64,000 nucleotides of DNA, taken from Sclerodactyla briareus (lineage: Eukaryota > Echinodermata > Holothuroidea > Dendrochirotida > Sclerodactylidae). The stretch spans positions 62,001 through 126,000 of the forward strand of contig JAODTK010000245.1 of assembly GCA_026419785.1 (NCBI GenBank), given 5' to 3'. Of the stretch, positions 45,401-57,789 are shown piece by piece. The notes beneath the pieces are model-generated. The model searched no databases. It saw nothing but the letters and a program-made list of their open reading frames with translations, and was not told the DNA's origin. Both the position numbers and the translations under genes were made by a program. The first letter of the stretch is position 1. The number at the start of each line of letters is the position of its first letter.

Positions 45401-47039
45401 GAACACCAAAACAATTAGGGTTCACCCTTCACCATAGTGCAACCCACATACCTAATTTGAACTGTGCCTGCTTGCGTTCCTTAGATATCGTGATGACAAG
45501 CTTTTTTTAACTCTGCCCTTCGTGACCTTTGAATGACCTTAACTGGCACACAAAACAGTAGGGTTCATCATCTCTATATGTCCAACCCACAGGACCTAAT
45601 TAGAACTGCAATATGTTTGTGTTCTTAGAATCGTGCTGAACAAGGAGTGCAACACACCACAGGACACAACACACACACACATACGCAACGGTGGTGACTG
45701 CATAGATACCTTTTTGCCGTCGCAAAGTAATAGTAGAATAAAAAATCAGCCGATTCGAGTGTGAAAAAGGAGATAATCCTGCTATGTGCGATTGTGCACC
45801 GTGGACGTCACATGAGTTAATGTGACCCTGTGCAAATACAAAAGTAATTAAAACAGGTAGTTTACCAACCTAGTGAATAAAAAAACAAAAAAATAAGTGG
45901 ATGATTGTAAAACTAACAAATTGTTCACAAGGTTACGAAGCAGTGAATTAGTTAGTAGTTTTGTTATAATGGATGCAACTATCAGCATTTACTGGTGTAA
46001 ATATAAATGGCGACGTTGCATCGTTACCTCTTACTAGGGATGAGAAGAGTAAAATAGATACTATCAACGAGGGACAAATGCGAGAATTGCCAGATCGGAT
46101 GTGGGGTTCTCAACGGCCTCTTCACGCTGTGCCAGTTTAAAGATGATCTATGCATGACCACGGTACATAACAGTGTGTAGGTCTATACTCCAGGCCTTAT
46201 ACTCAATAGTCTTACGGCATGAATTTACACAACTCCTATTCTAGTCATGAAACTGGCGTCACACTGGCAACCAGATGCCTTCATATGCGAGGCGCCCCTT
46301 TCTTATTTACAACAACTTAGCTGACACTCGTTTCCGACAGCAACAACTAGATGGAGGACCCAGGATCGTCCTCCCTTACTTCATCAAGTGGTCTATCAGG
46401 GGTCGTTCCCGAGAACAGGGTTGGGCGGATTTTCCAAAACCCCCCTCACTTTGTGTATTGCGCTTCACATGCTCCAATCGAGGCATATTCCTACTCAAAG
46501 TCAACAGTCCGGAATCCGTCGCCACCCCGCTCTTCGTGTCATCTTCAGTCGTCCGCCGTTTTTTGTAACCATCCACTCAAAAATTATTCCAAACAGACGG
46601 GTCCTTTATCTTAAAATGAAAATGACGTTAGATTACCACACAAATTCCGGCACAACTGGTTCCAGGGACACATTCTCTTCTACCCTTACTACAATTGAAT
46701 TTCCGGCACACCCTGGGACCTGGAGCAAACACTTGGATGGTAACCCAACGCCACCCGCAGGCTTATACTACAAACACTAATTCCACGCCAGCACATCAGC
46801 CCTAGGTAAACTCGATGGACCCATCGCCAAAAAGGCCCTTCAAATACAACTATTACGTCCCTTAACGCCGGCCCTAGAGCAGCCATAGCATAGATAGTTG
46901 TGACCAATGAACCCCTCACTACAACAAGTTTCCCGTGCCCATCGGATCATAAGCGGATAGAAGAGATGGTGACCCCTGCGCAACCCATAATTACTACCTG
47001 TATTTGAACTGGTAGATGCGCACTGTGATGACATGGTAT
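45401..47039. other. unassigned; overlapping ORFs at 46275-46780
   Basis: Three plus-strand frames (46275-46568, 46351-46614 and 46388-46780) and minus-strand frames overlap in the same 500 bp. That indicates low stop density more than a gene. None shows a known motif. A CA stretch lies at 45668-45682. The 45400-45640 part contains two loosely repeated phrases, TAGGGTTCA and CC(T)AATT(T/A)GAACTG, about 170 bp apart. Confidence 0.4.
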
Positions 47040-47400
47040 GTTTATGACGTGTGGGTGTGATTTAATACGTGATATAAGAATATATACGTGGATATAGCGA
47101 TATACGTGCATATCTCCCGGCTGTGCTGGTTTTGATTTAATACGGTATCTATTCGAATATATAGGGCTAGTTCGATTTAATCAGTGATTTAATAGAATAT
47201 ATAGGTGACTTCTATTCGAATATATACGTGGATATATGCGAAAATATATTAGGTGCATATCTTCGAATATATAGGTGTAAATATATTCGAATCTATACGT
47301 GTATATATTCGAATATATATGTTAATTCCTGATCGCGATTGTTGTGATTATACGTGCTATAATCTAATATATAGGTTCAATAGTCGAATATATACGTTGT
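47040..47400. repeat. ATATTCGAATATAT minisatellite, reverse orientation
   Basis: Units such as ATATTCGAATATATACGTG occur about ten times with gaps and partial units. They are the reverse complement of the 34.8-35.15-kb minisatellite, in which CACG follows the palindrome. Confidence 0.85.
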
Positions 47401-47560
47401 AATAGAGAATCTGGGGGAAGATGGCCACACGCGGCTTTCCATGCCGGTCGCACACACCGTGTGATTACCCCCCCCCTTAAGGTACTACCAAAGGTCGTTG
47501 CCTTATTCCGTGTACCTGGTTGAAGGATTCGCAGCTGACAATATCGTGTAGTATCCAGGT
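47401..47560 (-). mobile_element. probable SINE body fragment linked to the minisatellite
   Basis: The text GGGGAAGATGGCCACACGCGGCTTTCCATGCCGG resembles the reverse complement of 34745-34790, which reads GGGAGAAATGTCCATCACGGCTTCCCATAGCACGG in that orientation. Further right the match fades, interrupted by a C-run near 47469. I cannot identify box A or box B here. The adjacency mirrors the first copy. Confidence 0.45.
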
Positions 47561-50500
47561 CTCTGCCTCCGCAAGTCACCCTAAAAAAACACAAGTAATC
47601 AATGCCTATATTACATGGCTTACAATGCTCATTCTATCTTACGAGAATGCTTCCCCTCACATTATATATTTCATGACATTCGCTTTCCAACTTTTGTTTT
47701 GCTTTGTACTGATATTTTGCAATCTAGAATCGATAATCTGCGGCATATAGAATCATAGTGAAAGCGCGTTTAGCGTAAATCACAATTTAGCTTGTTTATG
47801 GACTATTATTCTAAGATTTCCCGTACCCCTTCAGACCACAAATATACCTAGTCCCCTCCCTCAACCTCAACATATACCTGATTTATAACAATACTTTGGG
47901 TTTTTGGCTGTCTGAAATATAAAGGACCCGGCCGCAATCTCTGTTCCCTTCACGTTTTTGTAATTTGTAATATTAAAAAATAGGATGCAGTTGGGCCTTT
48001 AACTGAAGTACTAGTTCCGGCCTGTTGATTCAAAAATCCGATTTTGTTTTACTGTTGAGATGATTCGAATGTGAAACTGAAAATGTGAAAACCTATCGTT
48101 TCTTCTCTGTCGTGGTGTGACCTTGGCATTACCCAAAGATAATACTTCCCCAGCTCCGGTCCTCCCACTCGTCCAGACACATTACGACGGCCAGGCCAAT
48201 GCCCGTAGGACCGTACGATGGAAGGCGCCTTAAATCGAATCGTTTTGTCGATTCGGTACCTTGAACCGGTGCTTTGCGTTGGACCGACATCCCTGCCAAT
48301 GCAAAGTAATCAGTTACCCCATGCACACTAGACAAGGATCATTGGCGCTGCAAGCTAAACTCTGTCTGTATGGCGAACAGTCTGTTCTAAACGCAAAACA
48401 ATATGTTACATGTCCTAAAGGCATCCGCGATTTTCTCATCATCGTTGCTCGTTTCGTGGCTTTCTCGCCAACCTGTCCCGTCTGGGCCTGTAACTCCGTA
48501 ATCAATAGCTCGGATGCCCTTTTATGCTCTTTTTGTTAGGACAATAAAAGCGGAACATATGTTTTGTAGAGTTAGGAACGCTTCTAAAGCCGGAATATAT
48601 CGTTGCACATTGCACTCGCGGACAAGCGTCCCATGCATTAACGTAGCTATATGTTAACATTGATGGACTATTACATGTTGCGGTGGAGCGTTTTGAAAAG
48701 TGTGAGGGGGGGGGGAAACTCGAATATGCAATGCCATCTAAGCGGAGTCGCAACCCCATCAGTTGGCGGAAGGCGAGCCAATGAACATTTCAGATTTTTC
48801 ATACTCTCCAGATCCGAAACGGCACTGCCAGCTCAATATACAGCACCCATCACATGTGTGATTGAGTAAAAGCCAGACCAAAAGTTGTCTGGGCATGCTA
48901 AGATATTTACCGAATCTCACCCATGGTATTTTTTCATTACATTTTTCTACTCTGGCTTGGTTTGCGTTGGATCGCAGTGGTCTACCGACCGGTCTCGGGT
49001 GGGATCGAAGGAAAAGCATAGGCCACGGGACCAATCCAATCTGGTAGCAGCACATTTGTCAGTCCATGGGAACTACCGGCATGTTTATCGGAAACAAAAT
49101 GAGCATTTTCTTTCACTCTGTCTTGTGCCGTCCCAAAAGTTCCACTATTTTCGCCCGAATTTCTCATAAGAGAATTCTTTTTTTTTTTGTTTTTTTTTTT
49201 TTTGGGGGGGGTGGAACTGTCTTTCCCCCTCGGCTTCTGAAATAATCGGGTGAGAAAATGATTCGAAGTATTACATCGCTACATTAGCCTACCACGCCTA
49301 GAAGAAAAGCGCCATTGCGGCTCGAAACACTTGAAAAAGTTTGCACTTTTGGTTATTCGCTTTAAAATTCGAGAACTCGGTAGGACCCAGAGTAACATTT
49401 CGACTTCGGGTCCTATTTCGGGTCCAATCTTCACTGTTGTCCGCACCTGGAATTAGTTTACTTGAGACAATTTCCGTCCAACGCGATTCTTGATTCTTCA
49501 TGCTAAAAATTTAATCAGTTCAGAGTGGTACAAAATGCGGCATGTGCCTATTATTTTTTACACGGTCCCGGAAAAGTGGGTGTTGGTGGGACAAACGATC
49601 TGTATCCCCCCACTTTTTGAAAGGGTGGGGACATGTCCCCCCCCCCGTCCCCCACCTGGGCCTAGCCCATGAGCATTAATATTAACATATTATAGTGTTT
49701 CCTGAATTCGCTGGGCCGGTACATTTTTGTCCGTACGCTTTTTTATTTTCAGCTTGAAAGAAACAAAATAATGAGAGTAACAATCTGGTGTTCACACTGG
49801 GCAGTGGCCACGCATTGGCATAGCGTGGTTGCTTGGCAACTCGAAATGACGAATGTACTCTAACCATCGGCTCACTTCCCGGGAAGGAGGTGAGGGGATA
49901 TAGCCCCACAATATCTTTGTGGGGCATGGTCCCGTATGTGAGAACCCCCCCCCCCCCCAATGATCCGGCATGCATCGCCGACTAGACATGATAGATTGAT
50001 GAAGGTAGCACGAGGTACAGTCCGGCCACAACCCGAAGACCGGACACATTTTTCTAATAAGATTGCTTGATTTTATGTTGAGAAGTCCAAATGCAAAACA
50101 ATTCGCGCAGCATCCGCTGTTTTCTATTCGCGTTTACAAATATTTATAGGACCATACTTGAGATCTTGTAAAACGAAAAATTTTCTTGCATGCCACGCGC
50201 TAACCGAGGGTGAGGGGGGGTCTACTTAGATGGGTTACTATCACGTATGTCCTTCTCCTTCAATATTTAACACTAATCAAAGTTTTAGACTGAGGCCCCT
50301 TTCGTTCAGGTTTGAACAAGATACCTTGCAATATGACGCTAGTATGGAACTTGGCAGATGGAAGGATGTGGAGGTGCATAGTGGTATGATTCTTTGGATC
50401 ATCTCGCCTCATCGGATTGTATCAACATTTCCATAGATTGATTTTTTCATCATTAAATTGAAATTGCAGACATGCCCCCCCCCCCCCGAAATTTTACATC

Positions 50501-52135
50501 AAGGCTGTTTAAATCGGCTCAAAAACACCCACAAGCGCCCGTTTCCAACCATCTGAAGGGTCCTGGAATCCAGAATTTTCTGGTTAACTCCGCGCGCCAA
50601 CCATGGTGGCGCTTCGCTCAAAATTCACGCAAAGTCATCCCCCAATGCCAGAAAACAATCTACGCCACTGGCTCTAAAACTAATGAATCGGAAGTTGAAG
50701 TAAGTTCCGGTGATCGAGGAGAACAGGAGAGGGGCGAAAGATCGAAGTTTGAACGAAATGTGGACCGATGAAGTGCGAACCTCCAATTTTTTTTGTTTTG
50801 GGTCTTTTTTTTTTCCGATAGGCGGGTCTGTTTCGTAGTGCATAGCATCGCTTGTTTTTCTTCCTTGGGGTTATACGCCTGGGGGTATACGATTATGGAG
50901 CATTAGTTCTTCTTGCCAATTCTATATCGAGGGCGTAACTATGATCCCGTCATTTTTTTTCTCTATTTCTATTCCGACTACGACACACAAGGCTATAATC
51001 AGCGCCCGACTCATTTTTCTTCCCCAACAACGTACCACTTAACACCTGGTAGGGAGGAGCATCACCCAAGGTCACATATGTATTGCTGGTCGAGCTTTTA
51101 TTTACTCGGCTTGGGGCAATATAGCATAACAACAGTCCCGGAGCTATACAGACGAAATTCCTAGTGCTGATCAGCCTTATAGCTCAAAGCGATTCAGTTT
51201 GAATTCATGTGTCCAAGTTCCCCGGAAGGTGGGTATCGGTCTCACAGTTCAAAGTTCAACCTCACTCTATATACATGCGATGGATGCTTGGATTATTCTT
51301 GTCTCACTCGCTGCACGCCTTCGGAAAATCGAGCACGCTCGCGAACGGCTTCGGTTCGCAAGCTTGCGTTGACCCAGGCCCTCGCGGCGTATACAAAAGT
51401 CGGTTATCATGACTATAATACGTCAAGTTCACAGCCACTTTTCTCCATCGCTAAGGCGAACTTGGCTTGGACGGGTACACATGCGGAGGCCATTATTAGC
51501 ACTAATAGTAATATGGTAAGTGTGCCATGCCTGCGCGCCAGTATGTTAGCGAGATCAGCTCAAGATCGCCCTGCACGGTACGGGCCACCAGGAGTGTCGG
51601 CCCGATACGGACCTGCTCATCAAAGTAAAAACGACGTGGTGTGAACTCCTCCCCGTAATATAGGCCAATTGAGTTATTGTTATTTGGGTCTTTACATTTG
51701 TAACAACTTTTCTGACCGGAACGCCAATACATCACAGCAGGAATCAACCAATAGGGCATTGCCTGTTTTAACGTGATATCTTCCTTGTTTCTTGGGTATC
51801 ATGAGGACAAACTTTTCAAATATTCCACTCATTCGACTGATTCTCACTCTCTCGGACTAGCTTTTCCCTCTGATGGATGATTTCAGTCTACTATTTAGAG
51901 TGATACAGAGCGCGAAACGCACTAAAATTAGTCGCCTTACATCCATCTACTTGAAGTGCTTTTTTACTTCTGCACGCAAATGTGCGAATACGCGACAAAG
52001 ACTATTTCCGCTCCTATGTATTATCTGGTTTTATTCATTGGGCCCGCGAATCCGCCGCATGTGCGATTTTTGTTGTCGCGGGTCGCGATTGGGTGAACTG
52101 CGTCTCCTCTGATTTTCTTCATGAGGAGGTATATA
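47561..52135. other. unassigned; homopolymer tracts and a possible exon-like ORF
   Basis: Simple tracts lie at about 48705-48716 (G), 49170-49208 (T then G), 49640-49646 and 49948-49958 (C), and 50477-50487 (C). A plus-strand frame at 51207-51644 contains a good donor-like ATATGGTAAGTG at 51511-51522. It gives about 100 residues upstream, ending in IISTNSNM, with no recognisable domain. The other frames here look like chance openings. I do not call a gene. Confidence 0.3.
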
Positions 52136-52139
52136 CACG

Positions 52140-53550
52140 GCGAAGTGAGTGTGTCCAATAAAGCAGTCATCAATTTAGTCATTCATCAATTGAGCTGAAA
52201 ATTTGGAGCTGTCACTCTGCTCAGAACAAGATGTACAAATAATGCATACGCTCTACCTGTGTGACTAACTGTCCACTAACCTACAGACATTATTACGTTG
52301 CGTTAGATCGACATTATACCCCCCCCCCCCATAGGCTCTTCTTCCTGTTGCCTTCTTCGGGCCGTTTTCCCCGCCTGTCTCTTCACATGAAGGTGAGGAT
52401 CATTTGCCCGTCTAGACGTGAGCCTGTGGATCGACCCCCCCCCCCTCGCAGGGAAACGCCTCCTACCCTGCCCTCTCAATCAACCGCCCCAACCCCCCTC
52501 TCCCCGTCCAAGCATTACCGACCCGCATATCTCTTGCCTTTGCAGGCCCTGAGATTTAGTGGACGCAGACGCAAGATGCCCTCCCCATTACCTCACTGGT
52601 CACACTACTTTTATTGATGGGTAGGGCATCATGGATTCGACCTAAAATCATGGTTTCCTAGGTCCCATGCTTGTCGGTTTAATGGCCGAGGGAGCCATCA
52701 TAGCCGATGTCTTTCCCCGTATACGTCACTACCCAATACATTCATCAAAACCCCTGATTTTTCACTAAACCCCCCATTTTTCAACGTCCAAATTCCCCCC
52801 CCCCCCCCCAATTGCCTGTTTGGCGTTTCATACTCTTTGCAGAATGCGCAAGTTGCTGCACTGCATTTCGCACTTTATTTATTTTTACTGTTTGTTCTGA
52901 GCCAGTAACCAAGCTCAACTTTTCAGCTCAATTGCCTGGATGATTCATTTGACTCGATGCTTTCTTTCTTGGCTACCTCACTTCGCCGTATTATTTGATA
53001 CCGATTGCTACTTAAGACTGTTTGTTCTAACTAAGAGTAGGCGGATGCTGAAGTCAGCTGCGCTGCTTGATTCGTGATCGCCAATTGCTCTTTTTCCACT
53101 CCTGCCTACACGTACTGGAAAGCACACTGAGGCTTCGATTGCGTTGAAATTACAATTCTTGCTACTCAAAAACTCTGCCGACCAGCTATTCCAACACCCG
53201 CCCGAATCGACAAAAGGGGAAATGTGCTTCTCTCCACTAAAATCCCCTACTTTCCTCCGTTAAGTTTATTCGCCGAGACGTCCGATAAACTTATCGTCCG
53301 ACTTTTTTATCGCACAAGTGAACACTCCATCCGATAAATTTATCGGTCCGTATGGTATCGTATCGCACAAGTGTGAACAGCGCTTTAAAGTTGAAATATT
53401 CTCAAACTGACGTCCCGATAAATTCATCGTATCGTACGTATGCATAGTGTGCACCCCCTATTGCAAATAACACTTTTTACCTCGACGTCCCATAAATTTA
53501 GCGTTCGTATACGTATCGATCATAAGCGCACAAGTGGAACCACCCTTAGG
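52140..53550. mobile_element. foldback-family element, partial copy
   Basis: Positions 52217-52860 run parallel to 58665-59290. They share TCTGCTCAGAACAAG, GTTAG(A)TCGACATTATA, CTGTGGATCGACCCC, GACGC(A/C)GACGCAA, CACTGGTCAC, ATACGTCACTACC and ACCTGTTTGG-like words. From about 52885 to 53270 the sequence parallels 60185-60575. It then enters the terminal CGATAAATTTATCGG/TATCGTATCG repeats, 53270-53550. The palindromic second inner arm seen in the 57.8-kb copy is missing. C-runs at 52320, 52437 and 52796 and several frames (for example 52261-52617) lie inside and are not genes. Confidence 0.8.
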
Positions 53551-56500
53551 ATCATAATTGGACTAAACTTAAAGCCTTTTTAATTATTTGATGTTTTAAA
53601 TGTTTTCATAATTGCAGTTTCCATGTTATTTTAATACAGTGAATTTGTCCCATTCCACATGGTTAACATGAAATATGTGTACATGCACCTTTCCCCGCAA
53701 AATCATGTTCAATCGGATAAGTTTGTATTTATTAATATCGTAGAAAACACAAAAAAAAATGTTTCCTGGCATTTTAATTACGATTGTCTGAGCACCAATA
53801 ATTTTGAGGCGAGTATGCATACATTGTGCAGCGCCCCAATACTTAGTTCATCCTATTTTTCATCTTGGGACCCTGTAGGACTGTACACAGAGATGTTTAA
53901 CTGGTCTTTTCCATTTTCATGCTGGAATCCAATTACTTATTGCAACCATTTGTGTTTTTCTTTCTTACTTTTTCTGGAATTTGCTGAAGCAGTATAGGGG
54001 GTCACCGCAACGCCTCAAGTCCCTCTACTATTGCCACAGAACAAAATCCAGTTATGTCCTCAGTTTTTCCCCACCCTCCTACCGCCAGCAATGTCATGTT
54101 AGGCCTACATAAACCTTGTACCATACGTGGTCCCGGTAACCCCCCGCCCCCCCCCCTCCATTGTCCTGAGGCGGCTCGTAGAAATTTGAACATTTAAACT
54201 CCATTTCATTCCCTGTGCCACTGTATTGTCTTCTGACAACTTGCCTGAATGCGGCAAGGCAGAAACTCCACTCCTTACATTCTTGCTCTGTTTCAGTCTA
54301 TCGTTTCCTGGTTTTCCCTAGCCCCCCCCCCCCCACTCACCCCCTCCCCCCCCCCCCCCACCCCCTCTTGCAAAAAGGCATGCCCCGTAGCCTTGCGTCC
54401 CTTGCCTCAGTTGGCATAGGTAAAAAACCTTACGGAAAGGTACCCTCCGAAACAAGACCTAGCTGCTCTTCCTACAATTGAGACCTCGTTTTCCAATATT
54501 GTCATATGTTTTTAACAAGCAAAGTGCCTAAGTCATGTACCATATATAGTTATTTCAGGGGATCCCCACCAAGACAGTGGTAGTGGTAATACTTACCACT
54601 GTTGCTACCCAGTCTGCTCCTCGGTGGATGGTAACCACTAGGCCTGTCAGATTTAATGATGGGGGTTGGGTGATATGATATAGCTGTGCAGCTGCCATTA
54701 AACATTCCCATGTCTCTGATGTTTATATTTGGAGGCAGAAGTGTGACTTAGCTAATGGGGACCGGTTGGTTATGAGAGTCTACCAACCAAACTGGACACT
54801 AGGATTTTCGGCCTCATGATTGGGAAAATGGCAGTTCAGTATTCAAACTTGGTGGGGTTGGTGGGGGGGGTCATGTTCCGGGTCCGAAACAAATTCTCCT
54901 TCTGGCCTCCCCCATATTTTCAAACACCGCCCTTGTAGATGACACATTCATGCCATATGAAGAAAAGCTATTTGCAAAATCCTTAAGGCATAAGACAGCT
55001 CGTGCCGTGCTTGCGAACCTTTCCACATAACATGTAAGCAATCTGATTAGAACCCATGTTGTAAGGCCTTTCGTTTTATGGCGGCTGTACCTTTGATTAC
55101 AAGGTTTTTTTTTTCCAACCGCGTCCGCAAAATATGGGGGTGGGGGGCATTTGATATTATGTTCCCCCACAAAAAATATTGGGGGTACATTTCACACCCC
55201 CCCCCCCCCCGGCTTGCCGCCCGCGTGCAACGAAACTGGCCCCGAATTGAAAATGTGTCACTACTACAGCACCCATCTCTCGTTTTGTGCAAGAAACTAC
55301 ACAATCATTGTGTATAATAAGCACGAAGTGTATTTTGTGTTACACAATTTCACCCAATGTTGTGTCACCAACCACTGGAAGAGCTTATCTAGTTACACAG
55401 TGCTGTTTAATTATATGGCCACATTTTAAGAGTGTTATAGTCATTAGTAGGAATTTACAGATTGGAAAAGAGAAGAAGAAGGAAAAGACCAGAGCCGTGT
55501 ATTTCCCCGCAGATATTAGACCCCATTACTAAAAATCCCCGCATACTAACAGTATGGGGGGGGGGGTTATATTAAAATTCTAGGTGAGGTCCATCATCAC
55601 AGACATATACCTCTTCCACTCCTCCCCGATATGACGAGCCATAAGTCCTTGTGGGCCTACGTTTCGCGATAAAAAACTATGTCGTACTTCAGTGTACCAG
55701 CATCCATCAATAATTTATTGCGAGATGGTATTCCTGCCCTCATTCACCAACGTACCCTAAAATGCACTTCATATCCCGCCAATTCAGACTCGTGGAACAT
55801 CTAATAAAATGACACGCCCGAAAAACTGGGAAAAAAAAAAAAAAAGAAAACAAAGAAAAAAAGAAAAAAAAAAAGGACAACCGACCAGGAACATACGTGC
55901 TTCTGATAGTCTATCCTATTCAAATATTGATGTATGTATTGACGTCACCAATCCACTTTCCAATAATCTGTGTGCCGCCCTAATGGGAATGCAGAATAAG
56001 AGTCTATATTGACTTCCATTTCATGAATGTTCACACAGCATGTTCGCACTTTTTTTGCCAGAGCCCGCAACGCGCTGAACTTTTCTGTTTCAGCAACAAA
56101 CAGGCCTTGCGGGCCATTTTAAATACAGCCTGCGAGTCCGCCACATGATATGCGCGTATAGACGAATCAGCTGCCCGCAGTATGGATCGCTATACTCCTA
56201 TGGTGAGTATTCAGGACAAGGTTACCGAATCGCTTGGGGTCAAAACCTCGTGGGTGGGTGATTAAAGGTCCGCTTGGGCCTCTCAGTGCTCCCCCATCAA
56301 TAGCCCGAAGAATAGTAAATAAACAGCTATAGAATAGGATTGTGTATAGCATGCATTGTATGATTTTTTATGACGGTTAACCAGTAGTGCGGCGACCCGA
56401 TCGAATTACCATCATCACATGCAAGATATCCACTCAGGTTTCTGGTCTTTCGTTGACATCAGTTTACACAAGGTATTTGCTGTACAGTATATATCAGTGA

Positions 56501-57789
56501 ATTTTTTGCACAAAATGAATATAAGTTTAAAATAAGCCAAAGAGATAAAAATGTCGCCCTTAATTGACAACTGCCAAATTATCACGTGTCCCTTCAATCT
56601 TTGACAGGTTTTCCAATGTTCAAGTGGTTGGTTGTTTTATTGTTGCAATTTTGGCCCAACTCTAGAGACAAACGTAAAGTCCTAAACGTGTTGTGCTTAA
56701 TTCTGCAAGGAGTATCGAACATGGTATTACAATCGGCTTCGCGTTTTTCCGAAGTGGTGAATATTGTTCATTTCCCAAACAACTTTTTTATAGTGACGCT
56801 AAATATCTAATATATCGCCCAAACACTACAGATATGTAATGAAACGGCACAGAAACTAATGTCAATATGCAATTCCATTTCAGGCAACCACCATCTTTGT
56901 AAATCGATGACAAGACTGTAAAATATCTAACATGCCGCTTTTATACACGGCATAGCTTTGTTGAATATAGGCGACCCCCCCCCCCCCCCCGCACTCCCTG
57001 TTAAAATATCACGATCTCATTGCCCAGGTGTTCAAGTGCGTTTAGGTTCATTATTCTTCTTGTATATTTTCCCGCTTAAATTTATATAACCAACTTCTAA
57101 CTTCACTCCATTCATGCGAATTTAGTAACATAGAATAAACGTGGTAGTCCCCGTCCACTTAAGCCACCCACTCATTAAAGCGATACATGGAAGGCACGAA
57201 CCAGATCCATCCCCGCTTCCATCACCCGTAGCCAGCGGCATGGCGTAGGAGCCCGATTATATCTGGGGGGGGGGGGGGCTGTATGATTTGCCCGAAATCT
57301 GGGTAATATTTCAGTCGGGTGCCCGAAAACTACAGCGCACGCCCGAATTTTTGCTGAATATGTCCCCGCCTCCCTAAGGCCATGGCCAGCGTGCCGAGCA
57401 TGCTTGCCTTGACCTGGCCTTCTCGGCCTTTCGGGCCCGCTTCCTCTTAGAACCAGTAGGGTTATAGGGTCTCTTGACATAACATGGTGCAAGACCGTGA
57501 CTGAATTGTCCGGTAATCCTAATGTGTTTAAAATGGATGTCACAGGGGTTTTTAAATGAAAAAAAGGAAGTCCCGTTTTGTGCTATGATATTGCAGCACC
57601 CGACAACGCCGGGGTTCACCTCCGTGCGTTGAAAACACCGCGCAAGGTAGTTATTTCGTCCATGTCCAAGTTCACTTATAGGCAAAATTCCGGCTAGAAA
57701 CGTGCCTCTGTGATATTCATTTTTAAGTATATCATATATTATGTATTTGTCTGATTTTTTTCTTCACCCGGCCAGTTTTTGCAGAGTCG
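53551..57789. other. unassigned between two foldback copies
   Basis: I see no recognisable gene. A plus-strand frame at 53659-53997 (112 aa) and a minus-strand frame at 57374-57685 (103 aa) look the most protein-like. The latter is rich in Lys and Arg at its C-terminus (KRKRARKAEKARSRQ), but I do not recognise either. C-runs lie at 54324-54360, 55198-55210 and 56976-56990. A G-run lies at 57265 and an A-rich tract at 55829-55874. Confidence 0.35.

Noticed and set aside
46275..46780. Three overlapping plus-strand ORFs
   Set aside because: Low stop density in all frames and no motif, so I do not call a gene. A tyrosine-recombinase element was considered, but no catalytic signature was seen.
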